Of a DNA stretch of 64,000 nt, positions 43,581-51,976 are shown piece after piece (positions within the stretch are counted from its first letter, which is position 1; each line of letters begins with the position of its first letter). Origin of the DNA: Eubacteriales bacterium (GTDB lineage: Bacteria; Bacillota; Clostridia; Lachnospirales; Lachnospiraceae); assembly GCA_030537195.1 (NCBI GenBank), contig JAUNOK010000015.1, positions 1 through 64,000 on the forward strand. Direction: 5' to 3'. A program made the position numbers and the translations under genes. A model generated the notes under the pieces. It searched no databases. It saw nothing but the letters and a program-made list of their open reading frames with translations, and had not been told where the DNA came from.

Positions 43581-44927
43581 ATGGGAAATAACGGAATTGA
43601 GTTGGAAAGAGATGGCTTTAAGAGCCGTACAGGTTTTATTCTTGCCTGTATCGGTTCGGCAGTAGGAATGGGAAACATATGGCGTTTTCCATATATGGTA
43701 TCTGCATGGGGTGGTATGACATTTTTAATACCTTATGTGTTATTTGTAATATTGATAGGTTCAACAGGTGTTATCGAGGAGATGGCGCTTGGACGCGCAA
43801 CTAAGGGCGGACCTATTAAAGCATTTGGCGACTGTATGCAGATGCGTACAGGAAAGAGAAAAGCAGGCGAGGCAATTGGTATTATTCCAGTGCTTGGCTC
43901 ACTTGCTCTGGCTATGGGTTACACTGTAGTTGTCGGCTGGATATTCAAATATACTTTCCTTGCATTTTCTGGAAAGCTTTCAGGAATGGGACAGGATATG
44001 TCAGCTATTGGCGGTATGTTTGGAAGTACAGCAAGTGCATTTGGCAATAATATGTGGCTTGTGATTGCGATGGTTGTAACTGCTGTTATTATGGCACTTG
44101 GTATTGCAGGCGGAATTGAGAAAGCCAACAAGGTTATGATGCCTCTGCTTTTTGTTATGTTTGTAGGACTTGGAATATACATTTTCACTCTTCCAGGTTC
44201 AAGTGCAGGTTACAAATACATCTTTACTCTTAATCCTAAGGGACTTCTTGATATAAAGCTTTGGATATATGCATTTGGTCAGGCATTCTTCACACTGTCT
44301 ATCGCAGGTAACGGAACTGTAATCTATGGTTCATATCTTAGTGATAAGGAAAATGTTGTTACATCTGCAAGAAATGTTGCTGTATTTGATACTATTGCTG
44401 CTCTGTTAGCTGCATTTGTTATTATTCCGGGTATGGCAGCAGGCGGTGCTGAGTTATCTTCAGGCGGCCCGGGACTTATGTTCATCTACCTTGTAAATGT
44501 ATTCAATGGCATGCCGGGTGGCAAGATTGTCGGAATTGTATTCTATGTATGTGTACTGTTTGCAGGCATGAGCTCACTTGTTAATCTGTATGAAGCACCA
44601 GTTGCAACTATTCAGGAGAAGTTTAAGCTTAACCGTGTAGCATCTGTTGGAATTATTGCAGTATTAGGATGTGTTGTGGCACTTGTAATCCAGGGTATTG
44701 TATCAGGCTGGATGGATGCGGTATCTATCTATATCTGCCCACTTGGAGCAATGCTTGCAGCTATTATGTTCTTCTGGGTTGCAGGAAAGAAGTTTGCTGT
44801 TGATGCAGTTAATACAGGCGCCGATAAGCCTGTTGGAAAGTGGTTTGTTCCACTTGGTAAATATGTTCTTGTCCCACTTTCACTTGTTGCACTTATCGCA
44901 GGTGCTTTGCTTGGTGGAATTGGTTGA
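43581..44927 (+). CDS. NSS family sodium-dependent amino acid transporter
   Basis: A 448-residue neurotransmitter:sodium symporter-family protein with about 11-12 helices. It has GFILACIGSAVGMGNIWRFPYM at TM1 with the unwound Gly region, FGQAFFTLSIAGNGTVIYGSYL at TM6, and CVLFAGMSSLVNLYEAP. Bacterial relatives (LeuT, MhsT, TnaT) import hydrophobic or aromatic amino acids with Na+. Start ATG 43581 after AAAGGA; upstream in-frame starts lie in the attenuator. It shares its promoter and attenuator type with the aminotransferase gene, so it probably imports that enzyme's substrate. Confidence 0.9.
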   Translation: MGNNGIELERDGFKSRTGFILACIGSAVGMGNIWRFPYMVSAWGGMTFLIPYVLFVILIGSTGVIEEMALGRATKGGPIKAFGDCMQMRTGKRKAGEAIGIIPVLGSLALAMGYTVVVGWIFKYTFLAFSGKLSGMGQDMSAIGGMFGSTASAFGNNMWLVIAMVVTAVIMALGIAGGIEKANKVMMPLLFVMFVGLGIYIFTLPGSSAGYKYIFTLNPKGLLDIKLWIYAFGQAFFTLSIAGNGTVIYGSYLSDKENVVTSARNVAVFDTIAALLAAFVIIPGMAAGGAELSSGGPGLMFIYLVNVFNGMPGGKIVGIVFYVCVLFAGMSSLVNLYEAPVATIQEKFKLNRVASVGIIAVLGCVVALVIQGIVSGWMDAVSIYICPLGAMLAAIMFFWVAGKKFAVDAVNTGADKPVGKWFVPLGKYVLVPLSLVALIAGALLGGIG

Positions 44928-44939
44928 TGGAGGATTGAC

Positions 44940-44968
44940 TGGCGGATTGCTTTGCAATCCGCCTTTTT
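44940..44968 (+). terminator. Terminator after the NSS gene
   Basis: GGCGGATTGC and GCAATCCGCC enclose TTT, followed by six T. Confidence 0.9.
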
Positions 44969-45030
44969 TGCGTGGTGGGGCGAGACAATACATTTTTACA
45001 AAAAATTTATATAAAATTCTCGCAAACCCC

Positions 45031-45061
45031 TTGACCTAAAGCTAACTTTAAGTCGTATTAT
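45031..45061 (+). promoter_or_regulatory. MerR-type promoter of the cupin operon
   Basis: TTGACC and TATTAT are 19 bp apart, and the spacer carries ACCTAAAGCTAACTTTAA (45034-45051). This dyad differs in one base from the site at 35834-35851 next to a merR gene. Confidence 0.75.
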
Positions 45062-45110
45062 ACAAGTATCAAATAACTTACATTTTTATGAAAGAAGAGG
45101 TGTTATTATC

Positions 45111-45545
45111 ATGAAATTTATGGATAAGGACGATTTTGAGAAGCAGAATGTTTTCGGAACAGGTCAGGCAAATACTGCATATGCACAGTATTTTATTGGT
45201 GATTCTTTCCTGAATCCGCTCACAGATCCTAAGTGTGGACTTTTTCTTGCAAATGTGACTTTTGAACCGGGATGTCGTAACAACTGGCATATTCATCATG
45301 CTACAAAGGGCGGCGGCCAGATGCTTATATGTACTGCAGGAGAAGGCTGGTATCAGGAAGAGGGCAAAGAGCCTGTAAGTCTTGTGCCAGGAACTGTAAT
45401 CGCAATTCCACCAGAAGTTAAGCACTGGCATGGAGCTAAGAAAGACAGCTGGTTTTCACATATTGCCGCAGAGATTCCGGGCGAGAATTGCAGCAATGAG
45501 TGGTGCGAGCCTGTTACTGACGAAGAATATAACAAATTAGGCTAG
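45111..45545 (+). CDS. Cupin domain protein
   Basis: A 144-residue single-domain cupin. Metal ligands are visible in NNWHIHHATKGGGQML (motif 1, with Gln in place of Glu) and EVKHWHGAKKDSWF (motif 2). Such proteins are often found beside carboxymuconolactone decarboxylase-like genes, as here, where that gene follows after 13 bp. Members may be small oxidoreductases or isomerases; the substrate is unknown. Start ATG 45111 after AGAGG. First gene of a MerR-controlled operon. Confidence 0.87.
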   Translation: MKFMDKDDFEKQNVFGTGQANTAYAQYFIGDSFLNPLTDPKCGLFLANVTFEPGCRNNWHIHHATKGGGQMLICTAGEGWYQEEGKEPVSLVPGTVIAIPPEVKHWHGAKKDSWFSHIAAEIPGENCSNEWCEPVTDEEYNKLG

Positions 45546-45558
45546 GAGGATGTGAATA

Positions 45559-45885
45559 ATGGCTAAGATTGTACAGACAGCAGGAAGAAATGCGTTGGGA
45601 GAATTCGCGCCGGAGTTCGCACATTTTAACGATGATGTGCTTTTCGGAGAGAACTGGAACAACGAGGACATTGATTTAAAAACAAGATGCATAATAACAG
45701 TAGTTGCACTGATGTCGTCAGGAGTAACTGATTCATCACTTAAGTTCCATCTTGAAAATGCTAAGAAGAACGGAGTAACAGCAAAGGAAATCGCAGCAGT
45801 TATTACTCATGTTGCATTTTATGCAGGCTGGCCAAAGGCATGGGCTGTATTCAACATGGCTAAGGAAGTATGGAAAGAAGATTAA
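45559..45885 (+). CDS. Carboxymuconolactone decarboxylase family protein
   Basis: A 108-residue all-helical protein of the CMD/AhpD-like family (LKTRCIITVVALMSSGVTDSSLKFHLENAKKNGVTAKEIAAVITHVAFYAGWPKAWA). It lacks the CxxC of AhpD peroxidases and keeps only the His of THVAFYAGWP, so it belongs to the other branch of the family. Start ATG 45559, 9 bp after AGGAGG. It lies between the cupin gene and a broken aldo-keto reductase, one operon that probably handles a reactive carbonyl or redox stress. Confidence 0.9.
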   Translation: MAKIVQTAGRNALGEFAPEFAHFNDDVLFGENWNNEDIDLKTRCIITVVALMSSGVTDSSLKFHLENAKKNGVTAKEIAAVITHVAFYAGWPKAWAVFNMAKEVWKED

Positions 45886-45907
45886 TTGAAAGGTTAGGTA
45901 AGAACTG

Positions 45908-46093
45908 ATGGGTGTTTTGAGCGAAAATTATACATTAAGTAACGGCGTAAAGATTCCAAAGCTTGGTCTTGGAACATGGTTTATCGATGATGCGGATGCA
46001 GCAGATGCAGTTAAGGCGGCTGTTGCAGCTGGCTACCGTCATATTGATACAGCACAGGCTTATGGCAATGAAGTGATATGCTGTGAACTGTAG
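45908..46093 (+). pseudogene. Aldo-keto reductase, 5' fragment cut by the island
   Basis: The first 55 or so codons match the N-terminus of NADPH-dependent aldo-keto reductases: [18 protein letters not shown], then [16 protein letters not shown] with the catalytic Asp and Tyr. After GNE the sequence leaves the family (VICCEL) and stops. About 220 residues are missing. The change point, near 46072, coincides with the left edge of the mobile island. It starts 22 bp after the CMD gene, so it was the third gene of that operon. Confidence 0.88.
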
Positions 46094-46261
46094 ATGTCAG
46101 ATATCCTCGCAAATGTTGTTAACTTAGCGGGTTTCTACATCTGCTAATACACAACATAGGCGGCTGGCTCATTTGTGGTGAATGAAAGTGCAGATGTTGT
46201 AGAAAAGAAGGTGATGATTTTTTCTTACCTGTATATCATAACACAAAGGAGGCGATTGCGT

Positions 46262-46615
46262 ATGGAATTAACATATCATTGGAAAGGTGACTATCTGATA
46301 CCAGATGTTTCATTAGATGATGGCAGTAGTTATAATATTGGTAAATATGGCAGAATGCGTCAGAAATATTTATGTGAAAATTACCCATCAGAATATCTCC
46401 ACCTGGTTATTACTGAAAAATTATGGAAACAACTTGAAGAACTAGATGAAGAATGTCATGAAATGTTGGACCGGCTTATGGAACAGATGGCGAAGAGGGA
46501 AGGATTAACTGAGCATATGAAATCTACAGACCAGCTTGGATGGATACGGAAAATGAATAGCATTCAGAGCTGGGCAGAAGAAATTGTGATTCATAAGTTG
46601 ATATATACAAATTAA
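46262..46615 (+). CDS. tnpV: Transposon-encoded protein TnpV
   Basis: A 117-residue protein that matches the TnpV family of Tn4451-like elements: TYHWKGDYLIPDVSLDD, IGKYGRMRQKYLCENYPSEY, EKLWKQLEELDEECHEMLD, EGLTEHMKSTDQLGWIRKMN and EEIVIHKLIYTN. Its role is unknown; it is not needed for excision in Tn4451. Start ATG 46262 after AAAGGAGG; the frame is open further upstream without a ribosome site. It is the gene nearest the left end of the island. Confidence 0.9.
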   Translation: MELTYHWKGDYLIPDVSLDDGSSYNIGKYGRMRQKYLCENYPSEYLHLVITEKLWKQLEELDEECHEMLDRLMEQMAKREGLTEHMKSTDQLGWIRKMNSIQSWAEEIVIHKLIYTN

Positions 46616-46620
46616 AAATA

Positions 46621-46656
46621 CAGCAGGAGGTCTATATATACAGATTTCCTGCTGTT
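46621..46656. terminator. Terminator between tnpV and the DUF1016 gene
   Basis: ACAGCAGGA and TCCTGCTGT with an AT-rich loop, followed by TGTATTATAT, between convergent genes. Confidence 0.7.
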
Positions 46657-46700
46657 GTATTATATGGGTGTTTGGATATTACTTAAAAAAAGAGAACATA

Positions 46701-47768
46701 TTAGTCTTTCAACTCTCGTTCTATCTCTTCAATAGTAGGCATTGAACTTTTATAGTCATCAGGAATCAGATTATTAAGTTCATATTCGGAAATTCCAACA
46801 GGAACATTCACTGCACTGGTAGCATATTGGGCCAGAACATTATCTTTTGTTTTGCATATAAGTAAGCCAATTGTAGGATTATCGTTATCTGTTCGCAGTA
46901 TTCCGTCTGTTGCTGCAATGTAAGTTCCTAATTGCCCCATATCTCCGGGATCAAATGCCCTTGTCTTGATTTCAATTACAACATAACAATGTTTTTGTAT
47001 GTTGTAGAACAGCATATCGATAAATTGTTCAGTATCTCCGACAACAAGCCGGTATTCTCTACCGACAAAAGCAAATCCACGTCCTAATTCAAGAAGGAAT
47101 TTCTGGATATTATCCATGAGTGCATCTTTCAATTCTTTTTCATCATACCCTTCTCTGAGAGTAAGAAAATCAAAATTATATGGGTCTTTTGTGATTTCTC
47201 TGGCAAGATCGCTGCCAATATCAGGAAGCAGCTTTTCAAAATTTGTAATGGCTTTACCTTCTCTTTCATACAAGTTTGTATCGAGAAAATTTAAAAGGAC
47301 GGTTCTTGACCAGTTGTTTTCATATGTCTTTTTAACAAAAAACAAAGCCTTATCCAAATTACCCTTACATTTATTAATTATCTGAATATGATGTCCCCAC
47401 GGAATCATAAAAATACAATCATCAACAGCTTGTTGACATATTCGTGTGTCTGAATCGTCAACAAGTTGTTGACGATTTGAATTGCTGTATAAATCGTAAA
47501 AATATTTCATATATTTTAAATTAGTTACAGAAAATGATTTTACATCAGGTAGTGCATCCTGCAAATCAAGACTAAGATTTTTGAAAAAAGATTTTCCGTA
47601 TTTGGTTTCATTGTAATTCTCTGATATATCATGCCCAATAGACCAGTAAAATAACAGCATTTCCCTATTAACTTTTGTTGCAGCTTTTATCTGGCTGTTG
47701 CGGAATCTTAAAGAAACTTCTTTAATCCACTTTGAATATTCTGTATTAGTTTTAATGATTTCACTCAT
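46701..47768 (-). CDS. DUF1016 / YhcG-type PD-(D/E)XK nuclease-like protein
   Basis: A 355-residue protein with the N-terminal DUF1016 domain (WIKEVSLRFRNSQIKAATKVNREMLLFYWSIG, then FSVTNLKYMKYFYDLY and MIPWGHHIQII) and a C-terminal PD-(D/E)XK nuclease domain (FVGREYRLVVGDTEQFIDML, YVVIEIKTRAFDPGDMGQLG). The family is common in mobile islands and defence loci. Its exact role (DNA repair, restriction or regulation of transfer) is unsettled. Start ATG 47768, 10 bp after AGGAGG. It heads away from tnpV; the other two minus-strand cargo genes lie upstream of it. Confidence 0.88.
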   Translation of the reverse strand: MSEIIKTNTEYSKWIKEVSLRFRNSQIKAATKVNREMLLFYWSIGHDISENYNETKYGKSFFKNLSLDLQDALPDVKSFSVTNLKYMKYFYDLYSNSNRQQLVDDSDTRICQQAVDDCIFMIPWGHHIQIINKCKGNLDKALFFVKKTYENNWSRTVLLNFLDTNLYEREGKAITNFEKLLPDIGSDLAREITKDPYNFDFLTLREGYDEKELKDALMDNIQKFLLELGRGFAFVGREYRLVVGDTEQFIDMLFYNIQKHCYVVIEIKTRAFDPGDMGQLGTYIAATDGILRTDNDNPTIGLLICKTKDNVLAQYATSAVNVPVGISEYELNNLIPDDYKSSMPTIEEIERELKD

Positions 47769-47804
47769 TGCGTGCAAACCTCCTGAACATTATAAAAAAC
47801 GATT

Positions 47805-48713
47805 TTATTCATCAGTATTATTCTTTTTTGCTCTTGTCTTATACACATTATATTGATTTTTACATTTCGGAGAGCAGAACTCATTTCCCTTGCGGCTTGC
47901 GATAAATGCTTTACCACAGTGCTTACACAATCTCATTTCACAGCTTTCATCTGTCAGCATAAAAGAAAAGCACATCTGTATCATAATAAGCAGCGAATGG
48001 AAATCCCATACTATAACAGGTGAAGCTTTTTCCAATGCTATATGATATGTCGGAGATATACCGCCAAATGCCGATATTCCCTGCCGATACAGGTCTTTTG
48101 TCTGTTCGTCTATCGAATCATAGTCATGGTAATAGAGAAAACTTGTCATATAAGTAAAAGCCCAGTCAGTAAATTCCTTTATGAGCCAGTCATATCGTTC
48201 AGCATATTCCCTTTGAAAACTCATGGATATAGCCTGAGGACTGTTACTCATTGCCATCACAACAGCAATTTCATCTTTATCTGTAACAGACCATCCGGAT
48301 TCAGTACCTTTCTTGTGAAAATCAAGCTTTTCAAAAGGGTAGAAGTAAGTAAGATAATCCTCTGTTGAAAGAGCTTCTTCTTTGATAAAGTGGTTTTTAG
48401 GAAGATATACGGATTCATATGTAACAAACTGTGCCGTTGTCGGCAGTGCTGTCATAAAACCAAGGAATCCATAAGCAGATACAAAATCAAGAACCATCTG
48501 TTGCAATATATCATCATCTGCTTTATGCATAGCCATAAGACCAATATTAACCGCATCAAGGACAAGTGTATTGGCATCCTGCATTGGGCGGTACATCTGA
48601 GGTTTTGCATTTCCTGAAACTACTATATATAAAGTGCCATCATCAGCAGTACGATATTCATAGCTGCTATATTTTACCCAAGGGGCACTTGTGTGTTCAA
48701 ACAGATTCTTCAT
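47805..48713 (-). CDS. Island protein with C-terminal zinc finger, function unknown
   Basis: A 302-residue protein. Most of it (1-255) is mixed alpha/beta without a motif I recognise. The last 45 residues form a CGNR/SEC-C-like zinc finger, CKHCGKAF-N9-FCSPKCKNQYNVYKTRAKK, which probably binds nucleic acid. It resembles proteins annotated as DUF6076, but I am not certain of that. Start ATG 48713; the minus-strand leader has GGAGGAATAGAG just before it. It is 36 bp upstream of the DUF1016 gene and likely in its operon. Confidence 0.7.
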   Translation of the reverse strand: MKNLFEHTSAPWVKYSSYEYRTADDGTLYIVVSGNAKPQMYRPMQDANTLVLDAVNIGLMAMHKADDDILQQMVLDFVSAYGFLGFMTALPTTAQFVTYESVYLPKNHFIKEEALSTEDYLTYFYPFEKLDFHKKGTESGWSVTDKDEIAVVMAMSNSPQAISMSFQREYAERYDWLIKEFTDWAFTYMTSFLYYHDYDSIDEQTKDLYRQGISAFGGISPTYHIALEKASPVIVWDFHSLLIMIQMCFSFMLTDESCEMRLCKHCGKAFIASRKGNEFCSPKCKNQYNVYKTRAKKNNTDE

Positions 48714-48815
48714 TCTCTATTCCTCCAATCTGTTCATTACTTAGTGAATGTAATCTTATATATATTTTATCCGATTACAAAAATATGGTCAAGCATAACT
48801 TAACATGATGATGAT

Positions 48816-49481
48816 TTATGGCTTCAAGTTCATATCTGATTTCCTGCGTACACCATTTTCAAGAAAATATTTTTCATCAGGTGTAAGAGACTGCTCATCA
48901 TGTTCTTTTCTGTATTCTAATGCCTTTGTCAATTCTTTTCTTATCTTTTTGAGTGCAGTTTCTCTGACGCCACGCACATTCCGGTCTGTTTTATTGTTTA
49001 ACGCTGCATATTGTACAGTTGAGTATGCATGAACAAACAGATAGAACATAAGCTGTTTGTGGGCAGCTTTGAGTGCCTTTAAAATACCTGATATATCGGA
49101 TGTGGTCACTAATTCATGCAAATTAACAGGCTGATCATAAATGTAATCTATGAAATCACCAGCTAGCAAAAGATTTTGAAGTACCGTATCATATGAGGAA
49201 TTTGCAGGAAGATAATATTCAGATGCACCCCATTCAAGAGGAATTTCAGAACGACCTATCTCATGTGCACGCTCTTTTCGTTCCCTGTTGGAATCCAGTT
49301 TATTCCACCATGAAATTACATTACGGAAATCTGCTTCGGTTCTTGCGCTTTCTTCCAAACGGCTGATTGCAAGGGCACGGGCTTCCCGGTGCAGCATTTC
49401 GCCATTATATTCAGGTATTAGATTTTGTTCTTTAAATGCTGCAAGCTCAGCGTATTTGGGCAAAGTAGTCAGTCCTTTCAT
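48816..49481 (-). CDS. Conserved island protein, helical, function unknown
   Basis: A 221-residue, charged, mainly helical protein (MLHREARALAISRLEESART, VISWWNKLDSNRERKERAHE, RGVRETALKKIRKELTKALEYRKEHDEQ). No membrane segment, signal or enzyme motif is seen. The Arg/Lys-rich end could bind nucleic acid. I do not recognise the family with confidence. Start ATG 49481 follows GAAAGGACTGACT on the minus strand. First gene of the minus-strand group and divergent from tnpW-tnpX. Confidence 0.6.
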   Translation of the reverse strand: MKGLTTLPKYAELAAFKEQNLIPEYNGEMLHREARALAISRLEESARTEADFRNVISWWNKLDSNRERKERAHEIGRSEIPLEWGASEYYLPANSSYDTVLQNLLLAGDFIDYIYDQPVNLHELVTTSDISGILKALKAAHKQLMFYLFVHAYSTVQYAALNNKTDRNVRGVRETALKKIRKELTKALEYRKEHDEQSLTPDEKYFLENGVRRKSDMNLKP

Positions 49482-49590
49482 AAAATAAAAAAATTTAAAA
49501 ACACTTCCGTTTTACAGTCATATTTCTCCTATTTGTGAAGAAAGTAATTTGATTTGCTTTAAAAACAATTACAAAAAGGAGGGCGTGACT

Positions 49591-49637
49591 ATGAGATATG
49601 GATAAAAGCATAATCCAATTACAAGGATTGGAAGTGT
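49591..49637 (+). other. Possible leader peptide and hairpin before tnpW
   Basis: AAAAAGGAGGGCGTGACT is followed by ATG AGA TAT GGA TAA, a four-residue frame with an ideal ribosome site. Shortly after comes CCAAT-TACAAGG-ATTGG. This looks like a leader peptide with a hairpin upstream of tnpW-tnpX, but it may be the relic of a longer gene. Confidence 0.35.
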
Positions 49638-49686
49638 AAAAACATTATAAGTTAAGAGTTAGGCTAAGGCAAGAAAGGATTATACT

Positions 49687-49929
49687 ATGGAAAAAGACAA
49701 AATGAATAAGGATAAAACAGAAACCAGCCCGAATAAGGCTGGATTTTTTTACCGCAGAATTGGTACAACACTTTATAAAGTAAGTGTATTTACAAGTGAT
49801 ACGGAGACAGATACATTTGCTGATAAAGTTTTTCGTGTGATTCATAATGAAATTGTTTCAGGCGGGACAAAATGTGGTATAATTAGTGCACCACAAATGA
49901 GTCAGCCGCCGGAAGGGAGTTCTGCATGA
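49687..49929 (+). CDS. tnpW: Transposon-encoded protein TnpW
   Basis: An 80-residue protein whose middle part FFYRRIGTTLYKVSVFTSDTETDTFADKVFRVIHNE matches TnpW of Tn4451-type elements. The function is unknown; it is always found near tnpX. Start ATG 49687 after AAGAAAGGA. Its stop overlaps the tnpX start by four bases (ATGA), so the two are translationally coupled. Confidence 0.85.
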   Translation: MEKDKMNKDKTETSPNKAGFFYRRIGTTLYKVSVFTSDTETDTFADKVFRVIHNEIVSGGTKCGIISAPQMSQPPEGSSA

Positions 49930-51926
49930 ACAAACAGACGGCTGATATAACAGAAAATAAAATAACTGCTCTTTATGAGCGACTCTCAAGGGACGATGAG
50001 CTTGCGGGAGACAGCAATAGTATAGTGAACCAGAAGAAAATGCTGGAGGACTATGCAAAGAGTAACGGATACAACAATCTTATGCATTTTACGGATGACG
50101 GGTATTCCGGTGGTAATTTTGACAGACCGGGATGGAAGCAGCTTCTACGATTGATTGAAGAAGGAAAAGTTGCAACTGTCATAGTGAAAGATATGAGCCG
50201 TGTCGGAAGGGATTATCTTCAGGTTGGATTTTATACTGAGGTATTTTTCCGGGAAAAAGGTGTCCGTTTTGTTGCTGTTTCTAATGGTGTTGACAGTGAT
50301 AACAATGCCAGCAGCGAATTCGCCCCTTTTTTAAATATCATGAATGAATGGTATTTAAGGGATTGCAGCCGCAAGATAAGAGCAGTGATACAGGCAAAGG
50401 GACGGGAAGGAAAACCTGTTACAAATAATCCACCATATGGATATATCAAAGATCCGGAGGATAATAACCACTGGATTATTGATGAGGAAGCTGCGGCAGT
50501 AGTAAGACGGATATTCATGCTGACAATTGAGGGAAAAGGTCCATATGAGATTGCAAGAATACTTTGTGAAGAAAAGGTGGAAAAGCCATCTTATTATCAG
50601 GCAGTCCGGGGCATAGGCTGTTATAAGAATAACTGTGATATGGAACATCCATATGCATGGGCTGGCGTTACTATTGTACGAATGCTGGAAAAACCTGAAT
50701 ATATGGGTGATACAGTTAATTTTCGCACACATAAGCTGTCATACAAGGATAAAACTTCAAAAAAGAATGAAAGTAAGGATATTCTTGTTTTTAAGGACAC
50801 ACACGAAGCCATTATAGATAGAAAGACCTGGTATATCGTACAGGAATTAAGAAAGACTGTCCGCAGGATTAATACAGATGGCAGCAACAATCCGTTGACA
50901 GGAAAGTTATTCTGTGCTGATTGTGGATGTAAGATGCATTACCGAAGCGAGCACACAAGGGCAGGAAGAGACTGGAGGGGACTGCCAAATGGCGGAGTTC
51001 GTATAGAACCGGCTTCATACAACTGCAGTACTTATATGAATAAAAGAAAAGTGTTTGAACATGAATGTTCATCCCATTTTATTCAGGAAAAAGTAATAGA
51101 GCAGATTATTCTGGAGACGATCCGTTATGCCTGCCAGAGTGTGAGACTTGATGAGAATGCATTTGCAGAAGCAATGCGTAGTGCGTCAGCAATAAGGGAT
51201 GAGGCAGAGATAAAGAAAATCAAGTCTGCTCTTGAAAAACAGGAAAAAAGATATGGCGAACTGGATTTGCTGATAAAAAAAGTCTATGAGGATAATGCTC
51301 TTGGTAAGCTGTCTGACAAGCGGTATGAGATTCTTTCACAGGAATACGAGACAGAGCAGGAACAGCTTACGCAGACTCTAAGAGAATGCAGGAAACAGTT
51401 AGCACAGTATGAAAGTGACACAGACAGAACAGAGGAATTTCTGGCGTTGGTTCATAAGTATACGGATATTACAGAACTCACACCTGTTATCATCAATGAA
51501 TTTGTTGATAAGGTACTTGTTCATAAAGCGGAGAAGATAGATGGCGAGCGTGTAGTAGAGATTGAGGTATATTTGAATTTTATCGGAAAAGTTAATCTGC
51601 CAGCTGTGGAATTATCAGAAGAGGAACAGGCTGAACTTACAGAAAAAAAGAGAATCCGTGAGCGTAATGCCATGTATCAGAGAAGGCGCAGGGCAAAGTT
51701 TATGCCAAAGACAAAGGAAATACGCTCAAAGGTAAGTGAAAGTGAGAAGCAGGAACAGCTTGCAGCGGCAAAAGCCAATGCACAGAAAAATCTTGACTCA
51801 GATGAAGCTGGTGTGACAGACCAGACAGAGCGTATTGCAGGTGTTGCTGCCGGAGAGAACAAAATTGTGATAGAAAGTGGTATTTTGCCTACGGAAGCAG
51901 AGGTAAAGGAAAAATATGCTATCTGA
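49926..51926 (+). CDS. tnpX: Large serine recombinase, TnpX type
   Basis: A 666-residue site-specific recombinase. The N-terminal resolvase domain has ALYERLSRDDE with the nucleophile Ser21, and VKDMSRVGRDYLQVGFYTEVFF. A recombinase domain (about 165-285, NPPYGYIKD) is followed by a zinc ribbon (CADCGCKMHYR...YNCSTY) and a coiled coil (about 420-500). TnpX excises and inserts Tn4451-type elements through circular forms and cuts at GA dinucleotides. All domains look intact, so the island may still be mobile. The tail (about 570-660) is basic then acidic. Confidence 0.95.
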   Translation: MNKQTADITENKITALYERLSRDDELAGDSNSIVNQKKMLEDYAKSNGYNNLMHFTDDGYSGGNFDRPGWKQLLRLIEEGKVATVIVKDMSRVGRDYLQVGFYTEVFFREKGVRFVAVSNGVDSDNNASSEFAPFLNIMNEWYLRDCSRKIRAVIQAKGREGKPVTNNPPYGYIKDPEDNNHWIIDEEAAAVVRRIFMLTIEGKGPYEIARILCEEKVEKPSYYQAVRGIGCYKNNCDMEHPYAWAGVTIVRMLEKPEYMGDTVNFRTHKLSYKDKTSKKNESKDILVFKDTHEAIIDRKTWYIVQELRKTVRRINTDGSNNPLTGKLFCADCGCKMHYRSEHTRAGRDWRGLPNGGVRIEPASYNCSTYMNKRKVFEHECSSHFIQEKVIEQIILETIRYACQSVRLDENAFAEAMRSASAIRDEAEIKKIKSALEKQEKRYGELDLLIKKVYEDNALGKLSDKRYEILSQEYETEQEQLTQTLRECRKQLAQYESDTDRTEEFLALVHKYTDITELTPVIINEFVDKVLVHKAEKIDGERVVEIEVYLNFIGKVNLPAVELSEEEQAELTEKKRIRERNAMYQRRRRAKFMPKTKEIRSKVSESEKQEQLAAAKANAQKNLDSDEAGVTDQTERIAGVAAGENKIVIESGILPTEAEVKEKYAI

Positions 51927-51976
51927 TAAGATATGCCATTTTATTGGAATTATATGAAAGTTAGGAGGAACAATTT

